From assembly GCA_013205155.1 (NCBI GenBank), contig JABMMT010000034.1, forward strand, positions 1 through 8,295: a stretch of 8,295 bases of DNA, given 5' to 3'. The notes under the pieces are model-generated. The model did no database searches. It was not told the DNA's origin and saw only the letters and a list, made by a program, of their open reading frames with translations. Origin of the DNA: Betaproteobacteria bacterium (GTDB taxonomy: Bacteria > Pseudomonadota > Gammaproteobacteria > Burkholderiales > Burkholderiaceae). Shown here piece by piece: positions 6,442 through 8,295 of this stretch. Each line of letters begins with the position of its first letter. Position 1 is the stretch's first letter. Position numbers and translations under genes: made by a program.

Positions 6442-7059
6442 ATGACCGCATTAGATAGGCACCCAGAAAAAAACCTGATTCGCTTGCAGCTGAGCCAAAA
6501 TTCGGTGCTCAAAAGCTTGGATCAGGCTGTTATGACTGATTTAGAGCGCCATTTAGAGATATCAGATCTCAAAAAATCCGAAATATTGCTCCATCAAGGG
6601 GATCATCAGATGGAGCAGTACTTTGTCCTGGACGGCATTCTCAAGCGCATTGTTTCTAGTCCTGACGCTAAAGAGATGATCTTGCGTTTTGCTATCGAAA
6701 AAGATATCGAAACTAGCTATGCTGCTTGGCGCCTTAAAACAGCCGCCCCCTATAGTATTGCTTGCGTTAACAAGACCCGTGTGGCTCGCATGCCTATGAA
6801 AAAATGGGCTGAATTTCTTGAAGAGCATAAGCTTCTTAAGGAGACTTTTGAGTTTGAGGTAATGCGCCTGATGAGTGAAATTATGGCTCATACCATTACC
6901 TTGCATATGCTAGATGCCCCAGGTCGGGTAGAGCGGTTCTTGCGAAAATACGAGAACTTATTTGAGCTTCTCCCTAAAAAGGAGCTGGCAGCCTACCTCA
7001 ACCTCTCACCAGAGACTTTGAGCCGCCTTAAAACGAAGCATAAAGAGCTTTTTATCTAA
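6442..7059 (+). CDS. CRP/FNR-family transcriptional regulator, next to oxc
   Basis: A 205-residue regulator, slightly short for the family. Residues about 35-125 form a cyclic-nucleotide-binding-like beta-roll (SEILLHQGDHQMEQYFVLDGILKRI...). The long dimerisation helix runs about 130-155. A C-terminal winged helix-turn-helix follows (LPKKELAAYLNLSPETLSRLK, 177-197). The recognition helix has E191-T-L-S194-R195, the same E-x-x-S-R pattern as E. coli FNR (E209, S212, R213), which predicts TTGA half-sites. The N-terminal cysteine cluster of oxygen-sensing FNR is absent (a single Cys lies in SIACVNK), and the cAMP pocket signature of CRP is not recognisable, so the signal is unknown. AAGGA lies just before the ATG. 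It probably controls oxc, 201 bp downstream, where a matching site occurs. The family is certain; the target is inferred. Confidence 0.9.
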   Translation: MTALDRHPEKNLIRLQLSQNSVLKSLDQAVMTDLERHLEISDLKKSEILLHQGDHQMEQYFVLDGILKRIVSSPDAKEMILRFAIEKDIETSYAAWRLKTAAPYSIACVNKTRVARMPMKKWAEFLEEHKLLKETFEFEVMRLMSEIMAHTITLHMLDAPGRVERFLRKYENLFELLPKKELAAYLNLSPETLSRLKTKHKELFI

Positions 7060-7060
7060 A

Positions 7061-7097
7061 CAATTTCCCTTTGGGGCGCTGGATTTGGGGGAAATTG
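7061..7097 (+). repeat. 9-bp inverted repeat after the regulator gene
   Basis: CAATTTCCC (7061-7069) and GGGAAATTG (7089-7097) are perfect inverted arms 19 bp apart, starting two bases after the regulator's stop codon. As RNA this would be a hairpin, but no T-run follows, so it is at most a weak or Rho-assisted terminator or a 3'-end stabiliser. Its right arm overlaps the FNR-like site by three bases. Confidence 0.5.
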
Positions 7098-7109
7098 ACC
7101 GAAGTCAAT
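7094..7109. promoter_or_regulatory. FNR/FixK-type operator in the oxc promoter
   Basis: ATTGAC-CGAA-GTCAAT is a perfect palindrome with 6-bp arms and a 4-bp spacer. It fits the TTGA(T/C)-N4-(A/G)TCAA pattern bound by FNR, FixK and DNR-type regulators. The centre (7101/7102) lies 41.5 bp before the start predicted from the TAATAT -10 box. The regulator encoded immediately upstream carries the recognition residues for this half-site. Binding is inferred. Confidence 0.65.
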
Positions 7110-7130
7110 GATCATCCTCTGCCTCAAGCC

Positions 7131-7143
7131 TAATATTCAATCC
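7131..7143 (+). promoter_or_regulatory. Candidate -10 box and start site of oxc
   Basis: TAATAT (7131-7136) is a near-consensus -10 box that predicts a start at about 7143. No good -35 box is present because the FNR-like palindrome takes that place. This is typical of promoters that depend on a class II activator. The resulting leader before oxc is about 118 nt. Confidence 0.5.
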
Positions 7144-7260
7144 TGCCTAAGTTGGGTTGAACCCAGCATGCAATAAATAACTTAATGGGAGACCAATAGC
7201 GAAAGCGACATTACGGGATTTAGCCCCTGTTAAAGCCTTTGTAATTTATAAAAAATTTCT
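7144..7260 (+). other. oxc leader with a 13-bp palindrome and no clear Shine-Dalgarno sequence
   Basis: The predicted untranslated leader contains the palindrome TGGGTT-G-AACCCA (7153-7165). The last 25 bases before the ATG are A/T-rich (TTTATAAAAAATTTCT) and lack a purine ribosome-binding sequence. I recognise no known riboswitch here. The palindrome could be a second operator or a small RNA structure. Confidence 0.4.
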
Positions 7261-8295
7261 ATGACAACCGATACTCAAAACACACCATTAACTGACGGCT
7301 TTCATCTGGTCATCGATGCCTTGAAAGCAAATGATCTCAATACTATTTTTGGTCTTGTTGGCATCCCAATTACTGACTTGTGTCGTTTGGCTCAAGCTGA
7401 GGGAATACGCTTTATTGGTTTCCGTCATGAGCAACATGCAGGTAATGCCGCAGCCATTGCAGGTTTCATGACTCAAAAGCCTGGTATTTGTATGACGGTT
7501 TCTGCGCCAGGATTCTTAAATGGTTTAACAGCACTTGCCAATGCAACTGTGAATTGTTTCCCGATGATTTTGATTAGCGGCTCAAGTGAGCGTGAAATTG
7601 TTGATTTACAACAGGGCGACTATGAAGAGATGGATCAGCTCAATGCTGCTAAGCCATATTGCAAAGCAGCTTATCGTATTAATCACATTGAAGATATCGG
7701 TATTGGTTTTGCACGTGCCATTCGCGCTGCGGTTTCTGGTCGTCCAGGCGGAGTGTATTTAGACCTGCCTGCACAGTTATTAGCCCAAACTATGCCAGCC
7801 GAAGAGGCAAAGAAGTCTATTTTCAAAGTAATCGATCCCGTTCCGCGCCAGATTCCAGCAGCTGATGCTGTAGCGCGTGCATTAGATGTACTCAAAGGCG
7901 CTAAACGTCCATTGATTCTCTTGGGCAAAGGCGCTGCTTATGCGCAGGCTGATAAAGAGATCCGTGACTTGATCGAGAAGTCTGGTATTCCTTACTTGCC
8001 AATGTCGATGGCAAAAGGTTTATTGCCAGATGATCATCCTCAAACTGCATCCCCAGCCCGCTCGTTTGTTTTAGCAGAGGCTGACACAGTCTTATTAATT
8101 GGTGCGCGCTTGAACTGGTTATTGGCTCATGGAAAGGGCAAGACCTGGGGCAAGGAGCCTAAGAAATTTATTCAGATCGATATTCAGGCCAATGAAGTTG
8201 ATAGCAACGTACAAATTTCCGCACCATTGATTGGTGACATTGGTTCATGCGTTGGTGAATTGTTAAAAGGCATTGCTTCTGTTCCCAAGCCAAGC
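7261..8295 (+). CDS. oxc: Oxalyl-CoA decarboxylase (ThDP-dependent), C-terminus missing
   Basis: The first 345 residues are present; about 220 more would lie past the right edge (the family is about 568 residues). The enzyme decarboxylates oxalyl-CoA to formyl-CoA and CO2 with thiamine diphosphate, paired with formyl-CoA transferase (Frc). The sequence follows the Oxalobacter formigenes enzyme closely, from LTDGFH..IDALK at the N-terminus onward. It has FRHEQHAG with the catalytic glutamate (E57, equivalent to E56), VSAPGFLNG, SGSSEREIVDLQQGDYEEMDQ with the Tyr-Glu active-site pair (Y121, E122), SGRPGGVYLDLP, LLGKGAAYAQ and ARLNWLL.HGKGKTWG. The ThDP pyrophosphate-binding C-terminal domain is not visible. 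ATG 7261 fits the family N-terminus although no Shine-Dalgarno sequence precedes it. It probably begins an oxalate-catabolism unit whose next genes lie outside the window. Confidence 0.96.
   Translation, partial: MTTDTQNTPLTDGFHLVIDALKANDLNTIFGLVGIPITDLCRLAQAEGIRFIGFRHEQHAGNAAAIAGFMTQKPGICMTVSAPGFLNGLTALANATVNCFPMILISGSSEREIVDLQQGDYEEMDQLNAAKPYCKAAYRINHIEDIGIGFARAIRAAVSGRPGGVYLDLPAQLLAQTMPAEEAKKSIFKVIDPVPRQIPAADAVARALDVLKGAKRPLILLGKGAAYAQADKEIRDLIEKSGIPYLPMSMAKGLLPDDHPQTASPARSFVLAEADTVLLIGARLNWLLAHGKGKTWGKEPKKFIQIDIQANEVDSNVQISAPLIGDIGSCVGELLKGIASVPKPS

Noticed and set aside
7061..7097. Strong Rho-independent terminator of the regulator gene
   Set aside because: The 19-base loop and the absence of a T-run make this weak; it is kept only as an inverted repeat.
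1..8295. CRISPR array, insertion sequence, tRNA, phage or defence genes
   Set aside because: No regularly spaced repeats, transposase, integrase, cloverleaf or defence-type domains were seen; genes and order look like core chromosome.

Overview
The window reads as chromosomal DNA of a betaproteobacterium in the Burkholderiaceae, most like a low-GC freshwater Polynucleobacter. This is inferred from the moderate GC content, from the order zapB-like / zapA / 6S RNA, from the B12-uptake operon behind a cobalamin riboswitch, and from an oxalyl-CoA decarboxylase closely resembling the Oxalobacter enzyme. No species-level proof is possible without a search. There are no tRNAs, rRNAs, insertion sequences or CRISPR arrays.

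Left part (1-1356, minus strand): a TSUP-family membrane permease, cut by the left edge, is preceded by a 6S RNA gene. The 6S RNA lies directly behind the cell-division gene zapA, which overlaps an upstream coiled-coil gene of the ZapB-like/TIGR02449 type. The Shine-Dalgarno sequence of the permease sits in the closing helix of the 6S RNA.

Middle part (1410-6358, minus strand): a compact cobalamin-uptake operon in the order btuB (outer-membrane TonB-dependent receptor), btuF (periplasmic binding protein), btuC (inner-membrane permease), btuD (ATPase). The genes touch or overlap (4-nt gap, TAATG overlap, ATGA overlap). The operon is headed by a leader of about 350 nt with a recognisable B12 riboswitch, a strong hairpin and a possible small ORF just before the GTG start of btuB. 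Together the products would bring vitamin B12 from outside the cell to the cytoplasm, with repression by B12 itself.

Right part (6358-8295): divergent from the riboswitch promoter is a CRP/FNR-family regulator on the plus strand, then a 201-bp intergenic region, then oxc (thiamine-diphosphate oxalyl-CoA decarboxylase), cut by the right edge. The intergenic region holds a TTGAC-N4-GTCAA palindrome centred exactly 41.5 bp before the start predicted from a TAATAT -10 box. This is the textbook position for class II activation, and the regulator's recognition helix carries the E-x-x-S-R residues that read TTGA half-sites. The regulator-to-oxc circuit is the most interesting testable proposal in the window; most of the rest is well-known biology in a tidy arrangement.
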